From Nitrospira sp. (GTDB taxonomy: Bacteria; Nitrospirota; Nitrospiria; Nitrospirales; Nitrospiraceae), in contig JALHMZ010000012.1 in NCBI GenBank assembly GCA_022843785.1, forward strand, positions 1 through 64,000: a stretch of DNA of 64,000 nucleotides. The letters run 5' to 3'. The number at the start of each line of letters is the position of its first letter. The stretch's first letter is position 1. The translations under genes were made by a program, and so were the position numbers. Positions 9,094 through 17,639 of this stretch are shown here, in pieces. The notes beneath the pieces are model-generated. The model saw nothing but the letters and a program-made list of their open reading frames with translations, searched no databases and had not been told where the DNA came from.

Positions 9094-9128
9094 CTCCAAC
9101 CTGCCTGCAATATCCTCCATCCGCAGTA

Positions 9129-9467
9129 TCACGGTTCCGGGTCCGGCGCGGGAACCCGATCATGAATTCGTCCCAGTTTGCTCTCGATCGACCGTTCCAA
9201 CTTCTCCGCCGCTTCTGCGACGACGATCTCGATGGTTGGCCCCTGATGACTCACTGCGATAGGCGGAAGGCCGGCCACTCTCGCTTCAAGCACACATCGA
9301 AAATCGTCGCCCTTCGATTTATGTCCGTTCGTATCGGTGAGATGAGCCTCTACGCGTGTAATCCGATCGGAGAATCGGGATATTGTCCCCTCGACGCTGG
9401 TATGGACCAGACGCACGACATCTTCGCGTCCCGTGATGTGATTGTCTGTATGAACCTGAATTTGCAT
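9129..9467 (-). CDS. hpf: Ribosome hibernation factor, HPF/RaiA family
   Basis: A 112-residue short-form hibernation protein that would bind the small ribosomal subunit decoding region and stabilise idle ribosomes. The beta-alpha-beta-beta-beta-alpha fold pattern is visible: MQIQVHTDNHI, then a helix, FSDRITRVEAHLTDTNG, RCVLEARVAGLPPIAV and the final helix AEAAEKLERSIESKLG. It lacks the long C-terminal dimerisation domain. A GGAGGG stands before the ATG. It lies 86 bases downstream of the phosphofructokinase gene on the same strand, so it may be transcribed with it, tying hibernation to carbon status. Confidence 0.85.
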   Translation of the reverse strand: MQIQVHTDNHITGREDVVRLVHTSVEGTISRFSDRITRVEAHLTDTNGHKSKGDDFRCVLEARVAGLPPIAVSHQGPTIEIVVAEAAEKLERSIESKLGRIHDRVPAPDPEP

Positions 9468-9553
9468 GCGCCACCCTCCAGACTTGAAAATTATTCCAGC
9501 ACAATCATTCTTCGACCTTATTTGTCCGGCGAAGAAATGTCAACCGCGAATGG

Positions 9554-11881
9554 TCAGCCATCTATTGACGGGCTATCCCGGCCATGCATGCGCGAAAAAG
9601 CTTCCCAATCGAATGGCTTGGAAGTCAGCGCGTGCAGCGGAATCGTTTCGATGTGGCCCGGACCTCGAAAAGCTGCGATGCTTCCGACGATGTCTTCGGG
9701 CCGTTCCACCAACCGCTTGACGGTTTCATACGCCAAATGCTGAGCGATCGCCTTGTCTTCCGGCGCAGGTGAGGCGCCACGGAGCGTATGCCCGAGAATC
9801 GTGGTTTTCGTGGCGGGAGTGAGCGGATAGTGACCAGGCCGAGGGTACACCTGGGGCCATTTTGAAATTTCACGGGCCACATAGTCGGGTAATCCGTGGA
9901 CACCGCCCTCAGGATGATGCCGATGCGGCGTGCGCTCAGCCACGATAAATAAATGGCTCTTGTTAGGCAGGCCCAGGGACCGCTTCAGGGTTCCGAGAAT
10001 CACGTCATCGATGTAGCCATCCGGGTCCGGGTGCTCATTGACGAGGACTCCCTCAGCTCTGGCTTGATACGCGCAGGCCAGGGCCAGATGGCCGGATCCC
10101 GCCCCCATCAATTCTACGAAAAAGATGCTGCCCATCGCGGAGCTAGTCGCCTTCAACGATTCGATCGACTGATCCGCCAGTCGAATGGCCGAGTGGAATC
10201 CCAATGAGGTCGTCCCGCCGATATTGTTGTCGATCGTGCCGGGGATGCCGGTCACCTGGACTCCGAACATCTCATAAATCGCACGCGCCCCACGCAGGCT
10301 TCCATCCCCCCCCAGCACCACCAGCGCGCCGTTCTGAAGATACGGTTCAAGATTGCGGACCGCCGCTTGCTGCACCTGTTCATCCTTGAAGTCCTCAAAC
10401 CGGCTGCTGCCGATCGGACTGCTCGGCCGACTGCCCAGCATGCGCGTGTCCTGCTCAGAAACTTTTTCGATCCAGTTATTGGCCAATCCAAGAAATCCGT
10501 GCCGCACAAAATAGACGTCCAAGCCGAATCGGTTCCCGGTGACCCGCAATTCTTTCAGTGCCGCTCCGGCACCCGCAAAGTCCCCACCCGACACGAGTGC
10601 CACCAGTTGTTTTATCTGTTTAGGCTTCAATGTCACCCGATCCCGTCTTTGGCGCTCTACCGACACCCAGGCGTCCCGTTCCGCCCGCTCACGCTCCGAC
10701 AGACCTACCGCTGTCGAATAGCCGGAGATTTGCCCGTTCTCATAGGTCAAGAGCACGACATTGTCCTGTCCTTCTTTATACTCGCCGAACTCGGAGAAGG
10801 CCTCGGTGAAAGGGCGAGGGTCGAGAAAGATCACCAAAGCCCGCAACGTCGAACTGTGCGTGTAGAGGCAGGACACAGATCCGCGATGAGTATCCGCGAG
10901 ACGATGCACTCCATCCACGACGGTCACATAGGTGTCGAAAAATGAGTTGCCCCCCGGATAGCAATAGAGCGGATGCTTGATCAGCTTCTTGGCCGTCTTC
11001 ACGTCGACTCCGAACGCGCGCGCAGCGGCCTCCACTTCTGCAGATTTCTCAATCCCCGTCACCCATCCGAAATCTTGAGAGTCCAATGCGTCAGCGATCT
11101 GTGGTGGATCGAGATCTGCTTTCCTGGCAAGAAGGGCGACTGACACTCGTTGGCAGAGCTGAGTGGTATTGGGGCTTCGACTGACCAGTTGGAGGAACGC
11201 CCCGGGGTCCAAATAATTGCGCACATGTAGGTAGTCCAACTGCCGGCCTACGATTCCGATAATTTTGGCCAACGCCAGACCAACGGCATCCGCCTTGGCG
11301 AACCCTCGGTCCCGGTCCAGCACATTGGCGAGCCGGCATCCGACTCGGTGGGTCTTGCTCTCCACCTGCGACACCCCGTGTCTCATCGCGAACAGCAACG
11401 CGCGCTCGGTCAGATCCCGAGGCAACAACCAAAACCGTTCATCGCCGAGATCAAGAACAATCCGTCCCTCCGCAAGCTCCGGCGTGAGCTGCGCGCGCGA
11501 TACAATCGCCACGGGCCGCCGAACGAGAGGTTTCTGACAATGTCCGATCGCCGCGCGAAAAAGCGGCGCAAGGTCTCCACCCGCCGCCAAGCGGTTCCAG
11601 GCCGCATAGAACACCAGGGCATCACCGTCACAGGCGTGATCGATCACCGCTTGCCTGGCAGCGCGATATTCGGAAGCATCCGCGAACCCTTGGCGGGCAC
11701 GCTCGACCAACAAGAGGATTTCCGATGCCGCAGTTCTGGCTCGCTCCAAACGGTCTGATCGTGTAGGCAGTGGTGGAGGGAGGGTCAACTCACCGATCCG
11801 AGGCAGCCGTGTGAGCGCTTCCCCGTAGAGAAGCAGTCCCTCAAGCGTCACAAAATTCAATGGGTCGACCGGAGGCGGCAT
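9554..11881 (-). CDS. Histidine phosphatase-like / 6-phosphofructokinase fusion
   Basis: A 775-residue protein in which the C-terminal 350 residues are a phosphofructokinase: SGGD at 431-434, GGDGS at 524-528 (Gly527 is the form typical of ATP users rather than pyrophosphate users), GIPGTIDNN at 545-553 with the catalytic Asp551, and MGAGSGH at 592-598. The second Asp of the usual TIDND motif is Asn553. The N-terminal 420 residues resemble a histidine phosphatase (phosphoglycerate mutase superfamily): FAMRHG with His168, Arg179, a helix, then PGGNSFFDTY around 310-318 where the family has GES, and YTHSSTLRAL with His342. The usual acid of the GES motif is Asn312, so phosphatase activity may be altered or lost. 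The start follows AGGGAG. It is probably a glycolytic enzyme with a regulatory or second catalytic half. Confidence 0.85.
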   Translation of the reverse strand: MPPPVDPLNFVTLEGLLLYGEALTRLPRIGELTLPPPLPTRSDRLERARTAASEILLLVERARQGFADASEYRAARQAVIDHACDGDALVFYAAWNRLAAGGDLAPLFRAAIGHCQKPLVRRPVAIVSRAQLTPELAEGRIVLDLGDERFWLLPRDLTERALLFAMRHGVSQVESKTHRVGCRLANVLDRDRGFAKADAVGLALAKIIGIVGRQLDYLHVRNYLDPGAFLQLVSRSPNTTQLCQRVSVALLARKADLDPPQIADALDSQDFGWVTGIEKSAEVEAAARAFGVDVKTAKKLIKHPLYCYPGGNSFFDTYVTVVDGVHRLADTHRGSVSCLYTHSSTLRALVIFLDPRPFTEAFSEFGEYKEGQDNVVLLTYENGQISGYSTAVGLSERERAERDAWVSVERQRRDRVTLKPKQIKQLVALVSGGDFAGAGAALKELRVTGNRFGLDVYFVRHGFLGLANNWIEKVSEQDTRMLGSRPSSPIGSSRFEDFKDEQVQQAAVRNLEPYLQNGALVVLGGDGSLRGARAIYEMFGVQVTGIPGTIDNNIGGTTSLGFHSAIRLADQSIESLKATSSAMGSIFFVELMGAGSGHLALACAYQARAEGVLVNEHPDPDGYIDDVILGTLKRSLGLPNKSHLFIVAERTPHRHHPEGGVHGLPDYVAREISKWPQVYPRPGHYPLTPATKTTILGHTLRGASPAPEDKAIAQHLAYETVKRLVERPEDIVGSIAAFRGPGHIETIPLHALTSKPFDWEAFSRMHGRDSPSIDG

Positions 11882-12269
11882 AATCTCCCTGGTGAGTGTT
11901 CCTTTTTCTTGAACCTTCTCCCTGTCGATGTCAAGCCTGGGGCCACCCTCACAATATCAATTGTGATGCGACAGGGCTGTGACGCCGGCGCAGTCGGTCG
12001 CGTGTATCCTCTCAGTCGCCGCAGTGTTAATAGATCAATAGACCGGTCGATTAAACCGACCGATGGCCCATCAAAGGGGAGGCCTGATCGAAACGGGAGA
12101 GAAGATTATGATTCGGTTCGGAACGGACGTGGGACGACAGCACCGTACAAACCCGTTTACCGCACAGGAAATATGATGATCCGATCAAGATTCTCGGCCA
12201 CCACTTCTCTCGCCTCTTGATGTCCTTTGTCGAACAGGTTAGGCTGAGTTTGGCAAATCAGAACGGTGC
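11882..12269. other. 388-base intergenic region
   Basis: Between the divergent fusion enzyme and the small secreted protein. A plus-strand open frame at 11909-12220 has a non-protein-like composition and no ribosome site. A short inverted word, ACCGGTCGATTAAACCGACCG near 12040-12061, is the only structure I noticed and is not a clear operator. Confidence 0.35.
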
Positions 12270-12692
12270 ATGATGAGACTCTTCATCGCCTGTATCCTCG
12301 TTGTTCTTCCCCTCACGGCCTGGGCTGAGCCTGCGCAGCCTGACAAAACTGATCTAGCCGATTCCCCGGTCACCGTCGATCCTGATTCTCCAAGTGAGAC
12401 GGAGTATACCGATGACCAGTTGGAGGACGGTGAGCAGCCCTGGCAATTCGGCAATCCCTACAGTCCTGCATCAGCCACGAACTTTGAGCCGTTCATAACA
12501 TCATCTTCGTATGGTCAAAACCGATCGAGCCGAAATGCATATGAGCCTGAGTGGCTCAATGCCCCCGTCGTCCGCTACGGAAGTCCTTCTTTATCCGACA
12601 CGATAGACCAACGACACGATGTCGGCACTCCACCTTCGCTCAGCAATCCAATGAATCTCTACACCAGGGGCGGAAGGATCGAACGGCGCTAG
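12270..12692 (+). CDS. Small hypothetical secreted protein
   Basis: A 140-residue protein with a signal peptide (hydrophobic core about 4-16, cleavage after AWA) and an acidic, Asp/Ser/Thr/Pro-rich mature part without an obvious fold, for example DSPVTVDPDSPSETEYTDD. It is probably disordered in the periplasm. I do not recognise it. Two ATGs occur in a row at 12270 and 12273. Confidence 0.55.
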   Translation: MMRLFIACILVVLPLTAWAEPAQPDKTDLADSPVTVDPDSPSETEYTDDQLEDGEQPWQFGNPYSPASATNFEPFITSSSYGQNRSSRNAYEPEWLNAPVVRYGSPSLSDTIDQRHDVGTPPSLSNPMNLYTRGGRIERR

Positions 12693-12875
12693 CCCCGGTT
12701 GATCAAAACGAATCTCCGCAGGCGCCACACTCATTACCTGACTGCGGTCCCCTATGCTGTTCGACGACCAAGCCATTGCAAAGACTCAGAAAATGATCTG
12801 AAAGGAAATGAAGCCTTCCCCCATATCCTCCTGTGAAGGCCGCCACAGCATCCCGGTGGGCCTGGGAAGGATTTC

Positions 12876-13733
12876 ATGGGACAACACGATGGCAAGACCC
12901 ACCCCGATCTGCTATCCATCTGGCGCGATCCCCGTCTGTACCAGATCGTCAGCCTCTCCGCACTCCTCCTCTATGGCCTTCTCTGGCTCCACTTTGAGGT
13001 CTCACCTTGGCAGATTACGATCACGCTCGGCACGGCACTCCTCACTCAATATGCCGGCACTCGCTTCTTCAGCCTACCCGCATTCGACCCCAAAACCCCC
13101 TTGATCTCAGCCCTCTCTCTCTGCCTCCTACTTCGTACGGACCAGCTTCCCGTCGTAGCGCTGGCATCGTTCCTTGCCATCGCCGGCAAGTTTGTCATCC
13201 GATGGAATGACAAGCACGTCTTCAATCCGACGAACCTGGCGCTCGCCGTGGTGTTGACCAGCGGCCTCGGCTGGATGTCACCCGGGCAATGGGGGCAGGT
13301 CGCCTGGTTCGGCTTCTTGATCGCCTGTCTCGGCGGCCTCGTCGTCACTCGCGCGGCGCGGGCGGATGTGACGGTGGCCTTTCTCGTCTTCTACGTCGGT
13401 CTTCTCATAGTACGGGCACTCTGGCTCGGCGATCCGCTGACAATCCCGCTCCACCAGATCGAGAGCGGCGCACTGCTCATTTTTGCATTTTTCATGATTT
13501 CAGACCCGAAAACGACGCCGGATTCGAGAACCGGCCGGATCGTCTATGCGCTCCTTGTCACAATGGCTGCTCTCTATGTTCAATTCGGTTTATTTCGTCC
13601 CAACGGCCCGCTGTGGGGGCTGATCGCCTGCGCGCCATTCGTGCCATTGATCGACTATGTGCTCCCAGGCTCTCGCTATGACTGGTCCAAACCATCAACC
13701 GGTCGCGGGTGCGTAGCCCACAGTCACACGTGA
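12876..13733 (+). CDS. RnfD/NqrB-family membrane protein, standing alone
   Basis: A 285-residue polytopic membrane protein with about eight helices. The motif HVFNPTNLALAVVL near residues 113-126 and FMISDPKTTPDSRTG near 207-221 correspond to the HIFNP and TDP blocks of RnfD and NqrB, the flavin-carrying ion-pump subunits. The S/T-G-A-T flavin attachment motif of NqrB/RnfD is not obvious, so covalent FMN may be absent. No other rnf or nqr gene is nearby; the next gene is a DUF2330 protein, 67 bases on. The ATG follows GGAAGGA. I infer a membrane electron-transfer partner for the exported DUF2330 protein. Confidence 0.75.
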   Translation: MGQHDGKTHPDLLSIWRDPRLYQIVSLSALLLYGLLWLHFEVSPWQITITLGTALLTQYAGTRFFSLPAFDPKTPLISALSLCLLLRTDQLPVVALASFLAIAGKFVIRWNDKHVFNPTNLALAVVLTSGLGWMSPGQWGQVAWFGFLIACLGGLVVTRAARADVTVAFLVFYVGLLIVRALWLGDPLTIPLHQIESGALLIFAFFMISDPKTTPDSRTGRIVYALLVTMAALYVQFGLFRPNGPLWGLIACAPFVPLIDYVLPGSRYDWSKPSTGRGCVAHSHT

Positions 13734-13800
13734 AAGACCAACCGGCAGCCGTCAACTGTCTGCGTTCAGTACTGTCCGTTCACCAACCAAGGAGGTTCTC

Positions 13801-15147
13801 ATGAAACGCATCAGTGCAACAGCATTCACACTGCTCATCGGCCTGCTCGCCTGGAACGGCGACGCATCGGCTTTCTGCGGCTTCTATGTGGCCAAGGCCG
13901 ATACCAAACTCTTCAATAAAGCCTCCGAGGTGACCATCGCACGGCATGACAACAAGACCGTCATCACGATGGCCAACGACTTCAAGGGGGACGTTAAAGA
14001 ATTCGCGATGGTTGTGCCGGTGCCGACGATACTGGAGAAGGACCAGATCCATATCGGCGAGGCGGCAGTCCTCAAGCATCTTGCCGATTATTCGGCGCCA
14101 CGGTTGGTTGAATACTTCGACGAAAACCCTTGTCGGCGTTATGAGCTGTTTCAAGATAAGATGGGCGCCTTAAAAAATACGGCTCCGGCCTCAGCCGAGT
14201 TGAAGCGGGAGAGGGACCGTGCCCTAGGAGTCACAATCAAAGCGCAGTACACCGTCGGCGAGTACGACATCTTGATTCTTTCGGCCAAGGAGAGCACCGG
14301 TCTTGAAACCTGGCTGAGCGAGAATGGCTATAAGATTCCAAACGGAGCATCAGCTATTTTACAAAGCTATCTCAAGCAACACATGAATTTCTTTGTGGCG
14401 AAGATCAACCTTGGCGAACAGGCGAAACTGGGTCTGAGCCATTTGCGCCCACTCCAGATTGCTTTTGAATCGCCCAAGTTCATGCTCCCCATCCGGCTTG
14501 GCACCGTGAATGCGGACGGAGGGCAGGAGCTCTTCATTTACTTTCTGACAAAACAGGGTCGCGTCGAGACAACAAACTATCGAACCATCCGCCTACCGGA
14601 GGCCCAGGAGATTCCGGTCTATGTGAAGGACAGGTTCGGCGACTTCTATAAAGATTTGTTTACGCAACAGGTACGGCGCGAGGATGAGCGCGGTGTTTTT
14701 CTGGAATATGCCTGGGACATGAACTGGTGCGACCCCTGTGCGGCGAATCCCCTCTCGACGGAAGAACTGCGCAGCCTGGGTGTATTCTGGCAGGAAACCA
14801 ATGGACGAATCGGCAAAGGAATGCCGATGGCGCAGAATGTCTTCCTGACCAGGCTACACGTCCGTTACGACGCGGCACATTTTCCCGAAGACCTCATATT
14901 TCAGGAAACAACGGACCGGTCGAACTTTCAAGCCCGCTACATCCTCCGCCATCCCTGGAACGGAACGGATGACTGTCCGGCAGCAACCGCCTATCGGCAA
15001 CAGTTACGCGAACGCCAGGAGAAGGAAGCCCAGGCTCTGGCCAATTTGACGGGCTGGCAGATCAGCGAGATCAGAAAATCCATGGGACTCGCATCGGGGC
15101 CTCTGATCGAGGGAAAGAAATGGTATGAACGGCTCTGGAATAACTAG
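13801..15147 (+). CDS. DUF2330 exported protein
   Basis: A 448-residue protein with a signal peptide (cleavage near ASAFC) whose first mature residues FCGFYVAKADTKLFNKAS are the typical DUF2330 start, followed by the VTIARHDNKTVITMANDF and FAMVVPVPTIL blocks. A short WCDPCAA Cys pair appears near residue 310 and DDCPAA near 393, which could be metal or disulphide sites. The function of DUF2330 is unknown. An AAGGAGG stands five bases before the ATG. It is probably in one transcript with the upstream RnfD-like gene, and the terminator at 15155 follows directly. Confidence 0.85.
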   Translation: MKRISATAFTLLIGLLAWNGDASAFCGFYVAKADTKLFNKASEVTIARHDNKTVITMANDFKGDVKEFAMVVPVPTILEKDQIHIGEAAVLKHLADYSAPRLVEYFDENPCRRYELFQDKMGALKNTAPASAELKRERDRALGVTIKAQYTVGEYDILILSAKESTGLETWLSENGYKIPNGASAILQSYLKQHMNFFVAKINLGEQAKLGLSHLRPLQIAFESPKFMLPIRLGTVNADGGQELFIYFLTKQGRVETTNYRTIRLPEAQEIPVYVKDRFGDFYKDLFTQQVRREDERGVFLEYAWDMNWCDPCAANPLSTEELRSLGVFWQETNGRIGKGMPMAQNVFLTRLHVRYDAAHFPEDLIFQETTDRSNFQARYILRHPWNGTDDCPAATAYRQQLRERQEKEAQALANLTGWQISEIRKSMGLASGPLIEGKKWYERLWNN

Positions 15148-15154
15148 AAAACGC

Positions 15155-15187
15155 GGGTGAGGCCGGGGAGTCCGGCCTCACCCTTTT
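15155..15187 (+). terminator. Rho-independent terminator after DUF2330 gene
   Basis: GGGTGAGGCCGG pairs perfectly with CCGGCCTCACCC over 12 base pairs around a five-base loop, and TTTT follows at 15184. It starts eight bases after the stop codon. Confidence 0.9.
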
Positions 15188-15223
15188 GGTCTCGACGCCA
15201 GCCCTGCGGCTGACGCTGTTGAT

Positions 15224-16213
15224 CTAGCTGTGGATGGAGAGGGCGACTGAGGTTTGCTGTATGGACTGATAGGCGAAGACGACGCTGGTGCTCGTAGTCA
15301 CCGGTGCCTGCAACCGATTCGTTGATTCATCATCGGGAGTGCTCTTGTGCTCCCGCTCCGCTCTTAATTCTTTCACCAGCGTCTCACGAAGCTTCTCAAG
15401 AAACTCAGGAAGATATTTTCGGACTGTTCCTGACTCCGTCCTTGTTTCGCTCAACGCATCCAAAACCTGCTGAGCCAACGACAACGATGGCGACACATTC
15501 TGCGCCGGAGCGATCAAACGTATCCCCTCTCCCGGGACGGCAACAGACGATGCCGGGGTGGGCGCCGTGGCACCAGTGGACGAAGGCGGGATCACCGCAT
15601 CCGTCGCAGACGCCCCACCCGGGGTATCTGTCGAGGAGGTTGCTGAAATCGGAGTCTCCTGCCCGGTGGGCACAACGGGCCGGTCGGTCACCGCTGAGGC
15701 AAACTGCGCGGCCAGTACGGTGACTGACCGCTGGACATCCACATTCAGATCAAGACCGGAGAGTGAAGGCAGTCTCTCAAACCGGTCAGCCAGCTTCGCC
15801 GTCTTGGCTAATCCTGCCTCATCATTTCCATGAAAGAAAGTTCTAAAGATATTGGAAACTTTGCGAAATAGCTTTTCCAGATCCTTCAATTCCTGTTCAT
15901 TCAAATCGCCCTCAATCGTCACCCCGAATTCCTTCTTCAGCGTTGACTCGGCGTACCGCGCTTCAAGATCGACTGTGGAGCCATCACCGGTCACGCGCGA
16001 TGAGTAGTTCACAGCACGGAAGTCATATTCAAGATCCGCCGTCAGGGTAATCGTGTCCCCTTCCGCCGTTGTGACGCTGAGCCGCCCCGAAAGATCGTTG
16101 GAAACCGCAACCCCGCTCACTTGAGTATTCAATCGTTGGGGCCCTGCACCATCGGATGATGAGGGACGAAAGAACTGTCTGGGATCAATCTGGCCCAGGG
16201 CTTGAACCGGCAT
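15224..16213 (-). CDS. Hypothetical protein, Pro/Thr-rich linker between two domains
   Basis: A 329-residue protein with no signal sequence. An N-terminal domain (about 30-190) alternates beta strands (GRLSVTTAEGDTITLTADL) with a helical hairpin holding LNEQELKDLEKLFRKV; a Thr/Pro/Ser-rich linker follows (about 195-245) and then a helical tail with many Glu/Lys/Arg. The layout resembles flagellar-hook-length or structural proteins but I see no firm match. I chose the ATG at 16213 because GAGGAG lies eight bases before it; the frame also opens 13 codons earlier. Confidence 0.6.
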   Translation of the reverse strand: MPVQALGQIDPRQFFRPSSSDGAGPQRLNTQVSGVAVSNDLSGRLSVTTAEGDTITLTADLEYDFRAVNYSSRVTGDGSTVDLEARYAESTLKKEFGVTIEGDLNEQELKDLEKLFRKVSNIFRTFFHGNDEAGLAKTAKLADRFERLPSLSGLDLNVDVQRSVTVLAAQFASAVTDRPVVPTGQETPISATSSTDTPGGASATDAVIPPSSTGATAPTPASSVAVPGEGIRLIAPAQNVSPSLSLAQQVLDALSETRTESGTVRKYLPEFLEKLRETLVKELRAEREHKSTPDDESTNRLQAPVTTSTSVVFAYQSIQQTSVALSIHS

Positions 16214-16358
16214 AGGGCTCTCCTCAACGAATGTACCGATGAGTCTGATCACGCTGATAGGTATTCTATCGGCAACTAGCCGGCTAATCTTTAGAATGTC
16301 TATGCTATAGTTAACACGTGAATAGAAGGACGTTTCCTATCATGAAGGAGGCAATTCC

Positions 16359-16757
16359 ATGAACACCCGCTTTCCCTGGTTTATGACCTTGGCCATTCTG
16401 GCCTTGCTGCAATCGACCGGCTGTACCCTCAAAGGGACCGTGAATCAAATTACTGATACCACGTCGAATGTCACCGGCACGACCTCCGGAGCAGCCTGGT
16501 GGAATGAAGACGGCCAGATTACGCCGGCGTTCAAGGCCGCCGCATTTGCCACAATTAATCACAAGAATCTTCAGCAGGACATTTCCGTAGGCCGGGGCGA
16601 GTACCTGAATTCGATGGGGGACTTGCTGGGCGTGCCTGAAGAGCACCGATTGGCATTCTTTACTGCTGCTCAAGCAGGATATGCCCGGGCAGCGGAGCAG
16701 CATCGTGAAACCCTGCTCCCCTTTCTCCAAAGCACTGCGCTCGTGACTGCACCCTAA
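16359..16757 (+). CDS. DUF3015-like small lipoprotein
   Basis: A 132-residue lipoprotein (lipobox STGC, Cys22). The mature part has a Thr-rich spacer and a helical domain with DISVGRGEYLNSMGDLLGV, which recalls DUF3015 proteins where the phrase 'D..RG.GEYL..LA.L.G' is conserved. DUF3015 proteins are small envelope proteins of unknown function. GGAGG precedes the ATG. The universal stress protein gene follows within 30 bases, so the two may be one stress-related transcript. Confidence 0.6.
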   Translation: MNTRFPWFMTLAILALLQSTGCTLKGTVNQITDTTSNVTGTTSGAAWWNEDGQITPAFKAAAFATINHKNLQQDISVGRGEYLNSMGDLLGVPEEHRLAFFTAAQAGYARAAEQHRETLLPFLQSTALVTAP

Positions 16758-16784
16758 CGGTTGAAACCGGTTTGGCGCGCTACC

Positions 16785-17639
16785 ATGTCCACACCTTCAC
16801 CTGACAGGGCATTGCCGTTCAAGACGGTCTTCCACCCGACGGACTTCTCTGCCGACAGCCACATCGCACTGATTCATGCCTTGAAGGTGGCGATTGTGAC
16901 CGGGGCTGATCTGTCGATGATGCATATCGATTCGGACGCGGGGCGGGAGGATTTCGAGGATTTCCCACGCCTCAGTCCCATCCTCGAACGCTGGAATCTT
17001 CTCCCGCCAAACAGTCCCGACGCACATGTCTCTCAATTGGGACTTTCCATCTCGAAAGTCCGGGCCGCCTCGCACAACCCGACTGAAGCGCTCATCCACC
17101 ACCTGGCAACCCACCCTGCCGATCTTCTCGTCATGGCAACACATCAGTACGACGGCTTTGATCGGTGGCACCATCAAACCGTCGCAGAGCCTGTGGCACG
17201 AGGCAGCCACATACCCACGTTCTTCGTGCCGACACATGTCGAAGGATTCGTCGTTGCGGAAACGGGTGAGCCGAAGCTTCGGCGCGTGCTGATTCCCGTC
17301 AGCGAGAAACCCAGCCCTCAGACAGCTGTGGATATTACGGCTCAGTTGGCCCTGGCGCTGGGCTGTGAGGAATTGACCGGCATCTTGCTTCATATCGGAA
17401 GCGGCCCCATACCCCATTCACTCGAGTATCCCAAGCTCAAGGGATTTGCCTGGGAGACCATGATCGGTCACGGGAATATCGTCGATATGATCCTCGGGAT
17501 GGGAGCAGACTTCGACGTCGACTTGATCGCGATGACGACCGAAGGACATCATTCACTGCTCGACATGATACGAGGAAGTACGATGGAACGAGTGTTGCGG
17601 GGGGCGCGCTGCCCGCTCCTGGCGATCCCGGCGCGTTAG
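16785..17639 (+). CDS. Universal stress protein, two tandem Usp domains
   Basis: A 284-residue protein made of two Usp domains, about 8-150 and 160-284. The first begins FKTVFHPTDFSADSHIAL and ends ADLLVMATHQYDGF; the second begins RRVLIPVSEKPSPQTAVD and ends with the expected DLIAMTTEGHHSLLDMIRG and LRGARCPLLAIPA. Usp proteins bind ATP or nucleotides and are induced under starvation; this one would be cytoplasmic. The frame opens upstream from a TTG at 16761, but ATG 16785 fits the domain start. Its 3' end overlaps the lhr gene on the other strand by four bases. Confidence 0.85.
   Translation: MSTPSPDRALPFKTVFHPTDFSADSHIALIHALKVAIVTGADLSMMHIDSDAGREDFEDFPRLSPILERWNLLPPNSPDAHVSQLGLSISKVRAASHNPTEALIHHLATHPADLLVMATHQYDGFDRWHHQTVAEPVARGSHIPTFFVPTHVEGFVVAETGEPKLRRVLIPVSEKPSPQTAVDITAQLALALGCEELTGILLHIGSGPIPHSLEYPKLKGFAWETMIGHGNIVDMILGMGADFDVDLIAMTTEGHHSLLDMIRGSTMERVLRGARCPLLAIPAR

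Noticed and set aside
12040..12061. Inverted word ACCGGTCGATTAAACCGACC as an operator
   Set aside because: The arms pair poorly and the position relative to either gene start is not convincing.
16311..16730. 139-codon minus-strand frame
   Set aside because: Antisense of the DUF3015-like lipoprotein, which has a lipobox and ribosome site.
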